Below are positions 35,423 through 45,243 of a stretch of DNA of 54,715 bases, in pieces. The position numbers and the translations under genes were made by a program. The stretch's first letter is position 1, and each line of letters starts with the position of its first letter. The notes under the pieces were generated by a model. It saw only the letters and a program-made list of their open reading frames with translations, was not told the origin of the DNA and searched no databases. Origin of the DNA: Bacillota bacterium (GTDB lineage: Bacteria; Bacillota; DTU025; MWDF01); NCBI GenBank assembly GCA_029565935.1, contig JAKQNF010000006.1, positions 1 to 54,715 of the forward strand, given 5' to 3'.

Positions 35423-36403
35423 ATGGATAGAATGGGTTTCCTCGGATACCTTAAGAAGAAAGGCCTGGACGACGAAGCGGCGGAGAGGCAGCTTGCCATC
35501 GCGGACCATCTGGACACGATGATGTCGGCGAGGAACGCCGCACAAGGCTCCGGATGCGGCAGGCGCGCGGCAAGGAGCCTTATCGAGGCCCTGGCACAGT
35601 CGGGCGAGGATTCAATAGACAACATCCTTGCCATACTAAGGTACGGCTACTTCGTAGGAAACGATGAGGTTTACGTTGAGGCGCTCATGTTCCTCGACGG
35701 AGTAGAGGCCATGGACAACCTTTACGACAGGCTGGGCAGAATCGCAGGAGAGGATGAGAGGGACGAAATATTCTCCATGGTAGGACCGATCTCGCCCGGC
35801 ACAGACTTCAAGGCGAAAGCCGCTGCGATGAGGACCGTCATCGGGGAAGTCCTTTCCAGGCTGGACGAAGACAAGCTCGACGAGCTTTTCGCATCGAGCT
35901 TCCGAGACCTTGGCGATGAGCGGTTCTCTTCGGAAGCAGGACTTCTCAAGAGCTTAGGCGGCGTCGACGGCTACATAGAGGCCAAGAGGTCGGAATTCAT
36001 AGGAGAGCTAAGGAGCTGCATGGAAGAAGGCAGGCTGTTCTTCGGCCAGGAGATAACACCCACGGTGATAAAGCTCGTGGTGTCAGATCCTGAGATGGCC
36101 TTCGGCAGAAGGGACGGCAGCGGCGTCTACGTAACGAAGATACCCTTCAGGGCCAGGATGTGGCTGGAGGAGAAGGACCCTCTGATGAGGAGGTACCTGT
36201 ACTGCCATTGCCCCTGGGCAAGGGAATCGATACTCTCGGAGGAGGGTGCCGTACCATCGGAGTTCTGCCGCTGCAGCGCGGGCTTCCACAAGAAGCCGTG
36301 GGAGGCGGCGCTGGGGCGCCCAGTAAAATGCGAGGTCTTGGAATCTGTCCTGGCAGGGGACGACAGGTGCAGGTTCAGGATACATCTAGAGGAAAGGGAC
36401 TGA
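35423..36403 (+). CDS. cysteine-rich DUF6144-like protein
   Basis: 326 residues. A helical N-terminal half of about 200 residues (no membrane segment) and a C-terminal half with a Cys/His cluster: YCHCPWARES near residue 253, EFCRCSAGF near 277 and LAGDDRCRFRI near 314. The pattern (C-x-C-P-W ... C-x-C-x-A-G-F ... pV-x-v-x-l-x-S-i-l-x-G-d-x-x-C-x-F) is like the DUF6144/V4R-like proteins of Clostridia and suggests a metal site or ligand pocket. Function unknown. GGGGTGAT precedes ATG 35423. The divergent partner is a hemerythrin/PAS sensor, so a shared regulator is plausible. Confidence 0.65.
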   Translation: MDRMGFLGYLKKKGLDDEAAERQLAIADHLDTMMSARNAAQGSGCGRRAARSLIEALAQSGEDSIDNILAILRYGYFVGNDEVYVEALMFLDGVEAMDNLYDRLGRIAGEDERDEIFSMVGPISPGTDFKAKAAAMRTVIGEVLSRLDEDKLDELFASSFRDLGDERFSSEAGLLKSLGGVDGYIEAKRSEFIGELRSCMEEGRLFFGQEITPTVIKLVVSDPEMAFGRRDGSGVYVTKIPFRARMWLEEKDPLMRRYLYCHCPWARESILSEEGAVPSEFCRCSAGFHKKPWEAALGRPVKCEVLESVLAGDDRCRFRIHLEERD

Positions 36404-36520
36404 AGAAGGTTCCATCGAATCAACTGCATATTGCATACAGAATCCACGACATAGAATAGATGCCGCTGATAGGCCGTTTGCAGCGCGTCATTCTTCTTGG
36501 CCGAATCGGCCGCCCGGCAC

Positions 36521-36548
36521 ATGACCGGGGCAGTTAACGTGCTATAAT
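36521..36548 (+). promoter_or_regulatory. possible promoter for glmU
   Basis: ATGACC (36521-36526), 16-bp spacer, TATAAT (36543-36548). It leaves a leader of about 95 nt to ATG 36648 which is GC-rich and could fold, but I recognise no riboswitch class. The region 36404-36520 holds nothing else I can name beyond a short GGCCGAATCGGCC hairpin at 36499-36511. Confidence 0.4.
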
Positions 36549-36647
36549 ATTTATGCCCCGGGGACAGGAAGCTGGTCCCACATGAGGGATGCAGCGGCGA
36601 CGGGGTGCCATTACGTGGGCGTAAGCCCGCTCCTGGAGGAATAGGGT

Positions 36648-38036
36648 ATGCCATTTGCAGGGCTGATCCTTGCCGCGGGGATGTCGAAGCGGATGAAGAC
36701 AGAGACCCCCAAGGTTCTCCACAAGGTCTGTGGCCTTCCGATCATCGACCATGTCATATCTAACCTGCAGAAAGCCGGCTGCGAGCGCATAGCTACGGTG
36801 GTCGGCCATATGGGTGAGCTCGTATCGGAGCATATCAGCAATAGATCCGAGATATTCTGGCAGCATGAGAGGCTGGGCACAGCCCACGCCGTAATGCAGG
36901 CCAAGGGCCTTCTCGATACATACGGAAGGACCATCCTCGTCATACCCGGGGACGTGCCGGCCGTTCGGCCGGAGACTATAAGCCGCATGGTGGCGGAGCA
37001 CGAAGCCGGCGGGGCCGCGGCGACCGTCCTGACGATGGAGCTCGACGATCCGGCCGCTTACGGTAGGATAGTGCGCGACGCGTTCGGCGATTTCACGGCG
37101 ATAGTTGAATTCAAGGACGCGAGCGACGAGATAAGGCAGATCAAGGAAGTCTCCACCGGTATAATAGCGTTCGACCCGGCGAAGCTGAAGGACGCGCTCC
37201 AGTACATCGGAAACGAGAACGCCCAGGGCGAGTACTACCTGACGGACGCCCTGATGATACTGTACGAGGCCGGCCATGGCATACAGGCCGTCCTTCTCGA
37301 TGACAGCGACGAGGGCGTCGGGATCAACAGCAGGCAGGACCTGGCGACGGCCCAGGCGGTGCTTAAAGTGCGCAAGCTCGACGAGGTCATGTCGTCGGGC
37401 GTCACAGTAGAATCCCCGGAGACGACCTTCATAGATTTCGACGTGGTGATCGGACAGGACACGGTGATACACCCGTACACGATACTGACCGGAAGGACCG
37501 TGGTCGGCAGGCGCTGCGAGATAGGTCCGCACACGACGCTTCTGTCCGCCCAGGTCGACGACGATTCGGACGTATGCCACTCCTATGCGCGCGAGTGCAT
37601 CATCGGACCGTTCTGCAAGGTCGGCCCGTACGCCTACATACGTCCGGGCACCGAGCTGAAGCAGGGGGCCAAGGCGGGGTCCTTCGTGGAGATAAAGAAC
37701 TCGGTGATAGGCGAGGGTTCTAAGGTGCCCCACCTGTCATACATAGGCGACGCAGACGTGGGCTCGGGCGTGAATATCGGCTGCGGGACGGTCGTCTGCA
37801 ACTACGACGGGTTCAGGAAATACAGGACGGTCATAGAAGACGATGCTTTCGTAGGCTCCAACACTAATCTGGTTGCGCCTGTGAAAGTGGGTAAGGGTTC
37901 CTACATCGCCACGGGATCCACCATAACCGCGGATGTGCCCGAAGGGGCCCTGGCGGTGGCGAGGGCGAGGCAGGAGAACAAGGAAGGTTGGGCAGAAAGG
38001 AAAAGAAGGCTCGCTAAGGCCGACAAAGACAACTAG
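36648..38036 (+). CDS. glmU: bifunctional GlcN-1-P acetyltransferase / GlcNAc-1-P uridyltransferase
   Basis: 462-residue GlmU: acetylates glucosamine-1-phosphate and couples it to UTP to give UDP-GlcNAc for peptidoglycan and lipids. N-terminal pyrophosphorylase with LILAAGMSKRMKTETPKVLH and GTAHAV; linker; C-terminal left-handed beta-helix of hexapeptide repeats (from about residue 260) with GPYAYIRPGTEL and IEIKNS-like (EIKNSVIG), NYDG and the acetyl-CoA site at IGDADVGSGVNIGCG. Length is the family norm. Start ATG 36648 after GGAGGAATAGGG. First gene of the glmU-prs-pth set. Confidence 0.96.
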   Translation: MPFAGLILAAGMSKRMKTETPKVLHKVCGLPIIDHVISNLQKAGCERIATVVGHMGELVSEHISNRSEIFWQHERLGTAHAVMQAKGLLDTYGRTILVIPGDVPAVRPETISRMVAEHEAGGAAATVLTMELDDPAAYGRIVRDAFGDFTAIVEFKDASDEIRQIKEVSTGIIAFDPAKLKDALQYIGNENAQGEYYLTDALMILYEAGHGIQAVLLDDSDEGVGINSRQDLATAQAVLKVRKLDEVMSSGVTVESPETTFIDFDVVIGQDTVIHPYTILTGRTVVGRRCEIGPHTTLLSAQVDDDSDVCHSYARECIIGPFCKVGPYAYIRPGTELKQGAKAGSFVEIKNSVIGEGSKVPHLSYIGDADVGSGVNIGCGTVVCNYDGFRKYRTVIEDDAFVGSNTNLVAPVKVGKGSYIATGSTITADVPEGALAVARARQENKEGWAERKRRLAKADKDN

Positions 38037-38049
38037 GAGGGGCGCTCAG

Positions 38050-38997
38050 ATGGTCGCATGCCACAGGAAGCTCAAGCTAATGACTGGAACTTCAAACACG
38101 GAACTGGCACAGGAGATATCCGACGTGCTCGGAACACCGCTTGTGAAAAGCGCAGTCACGCGCTTTTCGGACGGCGAGATCAGGGTCCAGATTTTCGAGA
38201 CGGTAAGAGGGGCGGACGTCTTCGTGATCCAGTCGCTGGGAAGCCCTGTACATGACAACATAATGGAGCTCCTGATCATGGCGGACGCCCTTATGCGCGC
38301 ATCGGCGCGGTCGGTCACAGCCGTCATCCCATACTACGGCTATGCCAGGCAGGACAGGAAGTCCTCGTCGAGGGAGCCCATCACGGCGAAGCTGCTCGCC
38401 AATCTCATCGTTACCGCAGGAGTTAACAGGGTCCTGACCCTTGACCTGCATGCGCCCCAGATACAGGGATTCTTCGACATCCCGGTCGACCATATGCTGG
38501 CGGCCCCGCTCCTTGCGGACTACCTCAAGGACATCGGGCTTTCGGACTGTGTGGTCGTCTCGCCGGACGTCGGCGGCGTGTCCAGGGCGAGGGCCCTCGC
38601 CGAGAGGATAGGCGCGACGCTTGCGATCATAGACAAGAGGCGCCCGAAGCCAAACGTATCCGAAGTGATGCATATAATAGGCGACGTGCAGGGCAAGGTC
38701 TGCGTGCTCGTCGACGACATAATAGACACGGCCGGCACGTTGTGCCAGGCGGCCGACGCCCTGATGGAACACGGCGCGAAGGAAGTCTACGCCGCCTGCT
38801 CGCACGGGTTGCTCTCGGGCCCGGCCATAGAGAGGATAAACGGCTCCTGCTTGCAGCAGGTCGTGATAACCAACAGCGTCCCGAGGGACCTGAACTCGCC
38901 ATGCGACAAGGTCAAGGTGATCTCCGTGGGCCAGATGATGGCCGAGGCGATCCGCAGGATCTACGAGGAGCTGTCGGTCTCCATTCTCTTCAACTAG
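38050..38997 (+). CDS. prs: ribose-phosphate pyrophosphokinase
   Basis: 315-residue PRPP synthase (ribose-5-P + ATP), for nucleotide, His, Trp and NAD synthesis. Motifs: RFSDGEIRVQI (N-terminal), YYGYARQDRKSSSREPI (flexible loop and binding), and the PRPP-binding DDIIDTAGT near residue 219. Start ATG 38050 has TAGGAGGGG upstream; it begins 13 nt after glmU. glmU-prs is the standard Bacillota order. Confidence 0.97.
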   Translation: MVACHRKLKLMTGTSNTELAQEISDVLGTPLVKSAVTRFSDGEIRVQIFETVRGADVFVIQSLGSPVHDNIMELLIMADALMRASARSVTAVIPYYGYARQDRKSSSREPITAKLLANLIVTAGVNRVLTLDLHAPQIQGFFDIPVDHMLAAPLLADYLKDIGLSDCVVVSPDVGGVSRARALAERIGATLAIIDKRRPKPNVSEVMHIIGDVQGKVCVLVDDIIDTAGTLCQAADALMEHGAKEVYAACSHGLLSGPAIERINGSCLQQVVITNSVPRDLNSPCDKVKVISVGQMMAEAIRRIYEELSVSILFN

Positions 38998-39006
38998 GAG
39001 GTCCCG

Positions 39007-39594
39007 ATGGCAAGATGGCTTGTGGCCGGCCTGGGAAACCCCGGCAGCGCGTACGAGACCACAAGGCACAACATGGGCTTCCTGGCCGCCGATCTCCTGG
39101 CGAGGCGGCTCAAGGGCCGTTTCGTAAGGTCCAGGTGGAAGGCCGTGGCCGCGAAGTGCGAATTCGCTGGCGATGAGGTCGTGGTCCTAAAGCCGCACTC
39201 GTACATGAACCTGTCGGGCGGGCCCGTGAGCGCCGCGATGTGTGCGCTGGACGTGGATCCGGCACACCTTATAGTGATGTTCGACGACATGGACCTGGCG
39301 CCCGGCAAGATCCGGGTGAGGCCGTCCGGCAGCGCGGGCGGGCACAAGGGCATGAAGTCGATAATCGCATCGCTGGGCACTGACTGCTTCGCGAGGGTGA
39401 GGATCGGCATCGGGCACCCCCCGGCGTACGCCGAGACCGTGGACTACGTCCTTGAAAGGCCAAACAGGCAGGAATCGAAGATCTTGGCCTTCGGCATCGC
39501 AACCGCGGCTGAGGCGGTCGAGGAAATAATAGTGTCGGGGGTGGAAGCCGCGGCTTCCAAGTTCAACGGCCAGGCGGTGCCAAAGGAAGATTAG
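39007..39594 (+). CDS. pth: peptidyl-tRNA hydrolase
   Basis: 195 residues; releases tRNA from peptidyl-tRNA drop-off products. Motifs: LVAGLGNPGSAYETTRHNMG with catalytic His, FDDMDLAPGKIRVR with Asp, and GGHKGMKSI. Length is normal. ATG 39007 with TAGGAGGT, 10 nt after prs. Confidence 0.96.
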   Translation: MARWLVAGLGNPGSAYETTRHNMGFLAADLLARRLKGRFVRSRWKAVAAKCEFAGDEVVVLKPHSYMNLSGGPVSAAMCALDVDPAHLIVMFDDMDLAPGKIRVRPSGSAGGHKGMKSIIASLGTDCFARVRIGIGHPPAYAETVDYVLERPNRQESKILAFGIATAAEAVEEIIVSGVEAAASKFNGQAVPKED

Positions 39595-39647
39595 AGCCGG
39601 CCAAGAGCTTTTGGAGATAGGAGACTCAGATTTTGAATAAGCGCAAT

Positions 39648-39677
39648 CCGGCAGGGGGAGGGTACGTCCCCTGCCGG
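39648..39677 (+). terminator. terminator after pth
   Basis: CCGGCAGGGG (39648-39657) pairs with CCCCTGCCGG (39668-39677), loop of 10, then CGTTTGTG. It ends the glmU-prs-pth unit before mfd. Confidence 0.65.
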
Positions 39678-39745
39678 CGTTTGTGATTCGACAAAATACG
39701 CTTCCATGAAGCCGCCGATTGGATCATGCTGACGAGGAGGAGAAG

Positions 39746-42700
39746 ATGCCCCACCTTACAGGGTTATTGAGAAGCACGAGGGAATTCGAGGACTTGCTCG
39801 CCGCGGCGGGCCCTTCTGGCAGGGCCGGGCTAGCGAGGCTGACCGGCCTGTCGGGGACGCAGAAAGCATACGCGCTCGCAGCGTTGGCAGAGGCGGAAGG
39901 CGGCCTTGTCCTCATGACGTTCAACCAGCAGGAGGCGGACAGGCTGGCCGCCGACATGGCCGCCATACTCGGAGGCTCGCTCAAAGTGTATGAGTTCCCA
40001 TTCAAGGACCTGCTTCCCTATGAGGAGGCCTCCGCTCCCTCGGACCTCGTGGCGAAGCGGATAGAGGCCATGTCCGGCCTTTCGAGGAAGCAGCCGGGGG
40101 TTTACGTCCTCGCGGCGAGGTCCGCGTCCTACAGGCTGATGCCCCCGGCGAGGTTCGAGATGTCCCATATCGTGCTACGCCAAGGGGCGGAGCTGGATCC
40201 GATCGCGGCGGTCAAGTCGCTGGCAAGGCTCGGCTATGAAAGGACCGACAGGTGCGAGGGCGAGGGCCAGGTAAGCTTCAAGGGCGGGGTGCTGGACATC
40301 ATACCAGCAGGGTCCGACACCGGCGTAAGGGCCGAGTTCTTCGGCGACGACATCGAATCGCTAAGGAGGTTCGACCCGGATACGCAAAGGTCCGTGGGGA
40401 AGATGGAGACGGCCGTCATACCTCCGGCGAGGGAGATGTGCCTTTCGGAGGACGATCTTAAAGGGGGCATGGCCGGGATATCGGAGGCGCTGGAAGAAGC
40501 GTCGAGGAAGGAGTACCTGTCCGAGGGGGACGGCGCGAAGGAGAGCCTGTACGAGCGCCTCGCCAAGAGGGTGGAAAGCCACCTGGAGAAGCTCGCCGGC
40601 TTCGGCGCCTTCGACAACGACGAGCAGTACATCGGCTATTTCTTTAAAAGGCCGTATTCGATACTCGATTACGCCGAGGGGATGCTCCTTGTCGTGGACG
40701 AGCCGGACAGGGCCCATAACAGCCTCGTAGGCTTCGACCGCGACGCGTCGGAGGCATACGTGAGCTTCGCTGAGCAGGGCCTGGTCCTGCCGGGCAACAT
40801 GGGGGCGCACTTGGGGGCGGGCTATGTGGACCTTGTGAGCCAGAGCATGCGCAGGATCGAGATGTCCGCGGCGCCTTTCAGGGAGGAAGAGGGCCCTTCG
40901 GCCGTACCCGAGATCATGATGAGCATGAGGGAGCCCTCGTTCAAGTCGTCCGACCTGGCGGATCTCATAAAAGAGGTGGACAAGCTTAGGAGGAAGGGCT
41001 TCGCGGTGGTGGCGGCCGCGTCCACCGAGGACAGGGCCGCAAGGCTTTACGCCGCCTTCCTGGATGCCGGCTCTCCCGTGCAGAAGCAGCCCTGGGAGGA
41101 CCTCGAGCCGGCAGCGGGTACTGTGAAGGTATCGGTCGCCGGCATGTCCTCCGGCTTCATATCCAATTCCGCCAAGCTTGCGGTGCTGACCGACAACGAG
41201 TTCTTCGGCACGGCGAAGAAGAAGAAGAGCTACAAGCAGATCGCCGAAGGGGCCAAAATATCCAGCTACAGGGACCTCACCCCGGGCGACTACGTGGTGC
41301 ACGTCAACCACGGCATAGGAAGGTACCTGGACATGAGGCCCATGGAGGCGCTGGGCGTGACGAGGGATTACCTCGTGGTGCAGTACGCCGGGGACGGCAT
41401 GATATACGTACCGACAGACCAGGTCGCCATGCTGCAGAAATACATAGGGGGCGAGGACGCCTCGCCCAAGCTCAACAAGCTGGGCGGCACGGAATGGGTC
41501 AAGGCGAGGAGGCGGGCCGGCAAGGCGGTAAGGGAGATCGCGGAGGAGCTGGTAAGATTGTACGCTGCGAGGCTCGCCGCCAAGGCCTACGCCTGCGGGC
41601 CGGACAGTCCCTGGCAGGCCGACTTCGAGGACAAGTTCCCGTACGACGAGACGCCCGACCAGCTCGAGGCCGTCAACGCGGTGAAATGGGACTTGGAGCA
41701 GGACCATCCCATGGAGAGGCTGGTCTGCGGCGACGTCGGCTTCGGCAAGACGGAGGTCGCCTTGAGGGCGGCCTTCAAGATGGCGGCCGAGGGCAAGCAG
41801 TCCGCGGTGCTCGCCCCGACCACGATACTCTCCTACCAGCACTACAACACCTTCAAAGAGCGTTTCGAGGGTTTCCCCATGAGAGTGGAGCTGCTGTCCA
41901 GGCTCACGAAGCCCGAGGATGAGAAGCTGATACTCAAGGACGTCGCGAACGGGATGGTGGACGTGGTGGTCGGGACCCACAGACTGCTGTCGAAGGACGT
42001 GAAGTTCAAGGACCTGGGACTTCTCGTCATAGACGAGGAGCAGCGCTTCGGTGTCGAGCAAAAGGAGAAGCTCAAGGAGATGAGGACGGACGTGCACGTC
42101 CTTACGCTCACGGCCACTCCCATCCCCAGGACGATGCACATGTCCATGGTCGGTGCGAGGGACATGAGCCTGATAGGCACACCACCCGAGAACCGCTTCC
42201 CGGTCAGGACCTATGTGACCGAGTACGACGACAGGATGGTCAGGGAGGCCATATTAAGGGAGATCGACCGCGGGGGCCAGGTCTTCTACGTGCACAACAG
42301 GGTGCGGAGCATCAACCACGTGGCAGAGGAGCTGGCAGGCCTGGTGCCGGAGGCGAGGATAGGCGTCGCGCATGGTCAGATGAACGAGGACAGGCTCGAG
42401 GGGATAATAATGAGCTTCCTTAGGCACGATTTCGACGTGCTTGTTTGCACAACGATAATCGAAGCCGGCATGGACATGCCCAACGTCAACACCCTTATCG
42501 TCAACGACGCGGAGAGGTTCGGCTTAGCTCAGCTCTACCAGCTCAGAGGAAGGGTCGGAAGGTCGAACAGGGTGGCTTACGCATACTTGACCTACAAGCG
42601 CGACAACGTACTCTCTGAGGCGGCGGATAAGAGGCTAGCCGCGATAAGGGAGTTCTCGACGCTAGGCTCGGGCTACAAGATCGCGATGAGGGACCTGGAG

Positions 42701-43546
42701 ATAAGAGGGGCGGGCAACCTGCTCGGCAGGGAACAGAGCGGCAATATCACCTCGGTGGGATTCGAGATGTACTCATCGATGCTGGAAGAGGCCGTAAGGG
42801 AGCTCAAGGGCGCAAAGCCTCCGGAAGAGAAGCTGGCGGTGAGCATCGACATGCCTTTCGACGCCTACATACCGTCGTCCTACATCTCTGACCAATCCGA
42901 GAAGATAGAGGCCTACAGGAAGATAAACGCGGCGTCCACCCCGGAAGAGGCGGTCGAGCTGGCGGAGGAGTTCACCGACAGGTTCGGTCGCATGCCTGCG
43001 GAAGTCTCGAACCTCATCGCGGTCGTCGAGCTCAAGGCGATGGCGCGGCTCGCCAACATATGTTCGCTGTCGCTCGAGAACGACGACTACTCCGGCATGC
43101 AGGTCGTAGCGCTGAGGTTCGCCCCGAGGATGCAGCTGCCGCTGGACGAGAGCATCAGGGTGGCGAGGCTGTTCGGAAACCGTATACTGATACCTAGGAC
43201 GGCGACCGCCCCTTTGATGGTCCGCTACAAGGACCTCGAACCGGCCGCCCTCATAGACATACTGAGGTCCTTGCTGGCCCAGCTAAGGGATTCGTACCTG
43301 AGGCTTTCGGCCTTCATGGACGAGCTGGAGGCCGGCCACGGGCTGGGGGAGGCCATAAGGGCCGCGACGCCTGAAGGAGCGCTTGTCGGCAGGAAGGGTC
43401 CGGAGAAGGAGAAAGAAGGAAGGGCAGGCAAAGCGACTGTCGTGAGGGGCGCAAAGGAAACGCCGAAGACCTCAGGGTCGGCTAAGGCGCCCTATAACAA
43501 GCGGCTCAGGCTGGCATCGGAAGATAAGGACGGGAAGAAGGACTAG
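39746..43546 (+). CDS. mfd: transcription-repair coupling factor
   Basis: 1266-residue DNA translocase that removes stalled RNA polymerase and recruits UvrA. Domains in order: UvrB-homology module (residues 1-350; catalytic motifs absent as in Mfd), linker, RNAP-interaction CarD-like domain (LTPGDYVVHVNHGIGRYLDM near 510), SF2 translocase (GDVGFGKTEVALRAAFKM near 665, DEEQRFG near 760, TLTATPIPRTMHMS, QLRGRVGRS near 930), and the C-terminal D7. A further Lys/Glu-rich tail of about 60 residues ends it, longer than usual. Start ATG 39746 with GAGGAGG upstream. Confidence 0.96.
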   Translation: MPHLTGLLRSTREFEDLLAAAGPSGRAGLARLTGLSGTQKAYALAALAEAEGGLVLMTFNQQEADRLAADMAAILGGSLKVYEFPFKDLLPYEEASAPSDLVAKRIEAMSGLSRKQPGVYVLAARSASYRLMPPARFEMSHIVLRQGAELDPIAAVKSLARLGYERTDRCEGEGQVSFKGGVLDIIPAGSDTGVRAEFFGDDIESLRRFDPDTQRSVGKMETAVIPPAREMCLSEDDLKGGMAGISEALEEASRKEYLSEGDGAKESLYERLAKRVESHLEKLAGFGAFDNDEQYIGYFFKRPYSILDYAEGMLLVVDEPDRAHNSLVGFDRDASEAYVSFAEQGLVLPGNMGAHLGAGYVDLVSQSMRRIEMSAAPFREEEGPSAVPEIMMSMREPSFKSSDLADLIKEVDKLRRKGFAVVAAASTEDRAARLYAAFLDAGSPVQKQPWEDLEPAAGTVKVSVAGMSSGFISNSAKLAVLTDNEFFGTAKKKKSYKQIAEGAKISSYRDLTPGDYVVHVNHGIGRYLDMRPMEALGVTRDYLVVQYAGDGMIYVPTDQVAMLQKYIGGEDASPKLNKLGGTEWVKARRRAGKAVREIAEELVRLYAARLAAKAYACGPDSPWQADFEDKFPYDETPDQLEAVNAVKWDLEQDHPMERLVCGDVGFGKTEVALRAAFKMAAEGKQSAVLAPTTILSYQHYNTFKERFEGFPMRVELLSRLTKPEDEKLILKDVANGMVDVVVGTHRLLSKDVKFKDLGLLVIDEEQRFGVEQKEKLKEMRTDVHVLTLTATPIPRTMHMSMVGARDMSLIGTPPENRFPVRTYVTEYDDRMVREAILREIDRGGQVFYVHNRVRSINHVAEELAGLVPEARIGVAHGQMNEDRLEGIIMSFLRHDFDVLVCTTIIEAGMDMPNVNTLIVNDAERFGLAQLYQLRGRVGRSNRVAYAYLTYKRDNVLSEAADKRLAAIREFSTLGSGYKIAMRDLEIRGAGNLLGREQSGNITSVGFEMYSSMLEEAVRELKGAKPPEEKLAVSIDMPFDAYIPSSYISDQSEKIEAYRKINAASTPEEAVELAEEFTDRFGRMPAEVSNLIAVVELKAMARLANICSLSLENDDYSGMQVVALRFAPRMQLPLDESIRVARLFGNRILIPRTATAPLMVRYKDLEPAALIDILRSLLAQLRDSYLRLSAFMDELEAGHGLGEAIRAATPEGALVGRKGPEKEKEGRAGKATVVRGAKETPKTSGSAKAPYNKRLRLASEDKDGKKD

Positions 43547-43643
43547 GCACGGACGGAATCGGTCCGGTTCATATCATGGCGGGCAGAGCCTGAAGGCAGC
43601 GGCCTTGAAGCCGGGGCTGAGGGCCTGGGGACGGGGGAAGAAA

Positions 43644-45170
43644 ATGGCAGATGGGAAAATAAGGATAATAGGCATGGGCCCGGGATCCGAAGGGGCGATA
43701 CCTCCTGCGGCGATGGAGGAGGCATCCTCGTGCGACATCATATTCATAAGGACGCTGCAGCATCCCGGGGCGGGGCGGTTCACCTCGCTCGGGCGCATGT
43801 GGGAATCCTTCGACGGACTGTATGAATCGTCCGCGAGCTTCGAGGAGGCCTACGGCAGGATGGCCGAAGAGGTAGTCGGAGCCGCCGCGAAGGGAAAGAG
43901 AGTCGCCTTCGTGGTGCCAGGAAGCCCAGCCGCAGGGGAGTCGGCGGTACGGATGGTGATCGGAAGGGCGAAGGAGCTGGGCATCGAAGTGAAGGCGGTG
44001 CAAGGGGCAAGCTTCGTGGATGCGTGCGCTGTCGCCGCCGGCAACGACATCCTGCTCGACGGGCTCGCTGTGATAGGAGCTTTCAGGCTGGACGAGCAGT
44101 GGCCGGCGTCAGATAAGGGCAAGCGGTTGCCGTTTCCGGTTCCGCTCCTTATAGGAGAGGTATACGACAGGATGATGGCCGGCAGGGTGAAGCTCGTTGT
44201 GGCGGACGCCTACGGGGACGAGCACCCTGTCATGGTGATAGATGCGGCAGGGGATCCCGATAAGGCGACGGTAAGGGAAATGAAAGCCTATGAGCTCGAC
44301 AGGACCGACGTTTTCGGGCCGTTGACATCGGTCTTCGTGCCCAAAGCCTCCGATGCAAGGCTTGCCAGGCCGTGTAGCTGGCCGGCCGACAGGATCGTAG
44401 GCATCATGGCAAGGCTAAGGGGCGAGGACGGCTGTCCGTGGGACAAGAAGCAGGACCTTAAAAGCCTAAGGCCGTATGTGCTGGAAGAGGCGTACGAGGT
44501 GGCGGGCGCCATAGACGAGGGCGACATGGACCACCTGTGCGAAGAGCTGGGCGATCTGCTGCTGCAGGTGGTGTTCCAGGCCAGGCTGGCAGAGGAGGAG
44601 GGCAGCTTCGACTTCGCGGACGTCGTCGATTCGATATCGGATAAGCTCATAAGGCGCCACCCTCATATATTCGCCGACGTGAAGGCCGACACCGCAGAGA
44701 AGGTGCTGAGGAACTGGGAGTACATTAAGCAGCAGGAGAAGGCGGCGAAGGGCATGCAGGAAGGCGAATCGGGACCGCCGTCGCTGCTGTCCGGAGTGGC
44801 GACTTCGCTGCCGGCCTTGTGGTATTCATCCAAGATGCAGGACAAGGCAGCTAGGGTAGGGTTCGACTGGAAGACCGCCGGGATGGCGATGGCGAAGGTC
44901 CACGAGGAGGTAGAGGAGGTCGAAGCTGTGCTCGCGGGCGACAGGGAAGCCCTCGAGGAAGAGCTCGGAGACCTCATATTCGCGGTTGTTAACGTGGCGA
45001 GGCTCTCGAAGATAGACTCCGAAGCGGCCCTTAAGAAGACGGCGGAGAAGTTCAAGAGGCGCTTCATGTACATCGAGGCGCGCGCCCTTGAGATGGGCGA
45101 GAAGCTGGAGGACATGGGCCTTGAGAGGCTGGATGCGCTCTGGGACGAGGCCAAGGAGAACGGGATGTGA
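43644..45170 (+). CDS. mazG: SAM-methylase-like / MazG nucleotide pyrophosphohydrolase (YabN)
   Basis: 508 residues, two-domain YabN type. The N-terminal tetrapyrrole-methylase-like domain (IRIIGMGPGSEGAI start, FVVPGSPAAGESAV) is of unknown activity. The C-terminal MazG pair (near residue 255 RLRGEDGCPWDKKQDLKSLRP, then EEAYEVAGAIDEGD, EELGDLLLQVVFQARLA; second unit EEVEEVEAVLAGDREALEEELGDLIFAVVN) hydrolyses NTPs to NMPs, removing damaged nucleotides. Start ATG 43644 with GGGGGAAG upstream. It follows mfd after about 100 nt. In Bacillus yabO/yabP/yabQ come next; here they do not. Confidence 0.93.
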   Translation: MADGKIRIIGMGPGSEGAIPPAAMEEASSCDIIFIRTLQHPGAGRFTSLGRMWESFDGLYESSASFEEAYGRMAEEVVGAAAKGKRVAFVVPGSPAAGESAVRMVIGRAKELGIEVKAVQGASFVDACAVAAGNDILLDGLAVIGAFRLDEQWPASDKGKRLPFPVPLLIGEVYDRMMAGRVKLVVADAYGDEHPVMVIDAAGDPDKATVREMKAYELDRTDVFGPLTSVFVPKASDARLARPCSWPADRIVGIMARLRGEDGCPWDKKQDLKSLRPYVLEEAYEVAGAIDEGDMDHLCEELGDLLLQVVFQARLAEEEGSFDFADVVDSISDKLIRRHPHIFADVKADTAEKVLRNWEYIKQQEKAAKGMQEGESGPPSLLSGVATSLPALWYSSKMQDKAARVGFDWKTAGMAMAKVHEEVEEVEAVLAGDREALEEELGDLIFAVVNVARLSKIDSEAALKKTAEKFKRRFMYIEARALEMGEKLEDMGLERLDALWDEAKENGM

Positions 45171-45202
45171 ACCCACGGTAGCCGGACCAACAGGAAATGT
45201 AG

Positions 45203-45230
45203 AGGGCTCCTTCCAAGGAGCCCTTTTTTA
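45203..45230. terminator. strong terminator after mazG
   Basis: AGGGCTCCTT-CC-AAGGAGCCCT (45203-45224) followed by TTTTTTAC. A textbook intrinsic terminator between convergent genes. Confidence 0.9.
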
Positions 45231-45243
45231 CTGCCGGCTGCGA

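Noticed and set aside
36549-36647. Riboswitch in the glmU leader
   Set aside because: The leader is GC-rich and can fold, but no conserved core of any class I know (glmS, ZTP, yybP and others) is visible.
36534-37733. 399-codon open frame antisense to glmU (and the similar ones against prs and metG)
   Set aside because: Codon-bias shadows; glmU, prs and metG have all expected motifs on the plus strand.
40361-42139. 592-codon open frame antisense to mfd
   Set aside because: It is the shadow of a GC-rich, well-defined mfd gene; the product is His/Arg/Leu-rich with no motif and no ribosome site.
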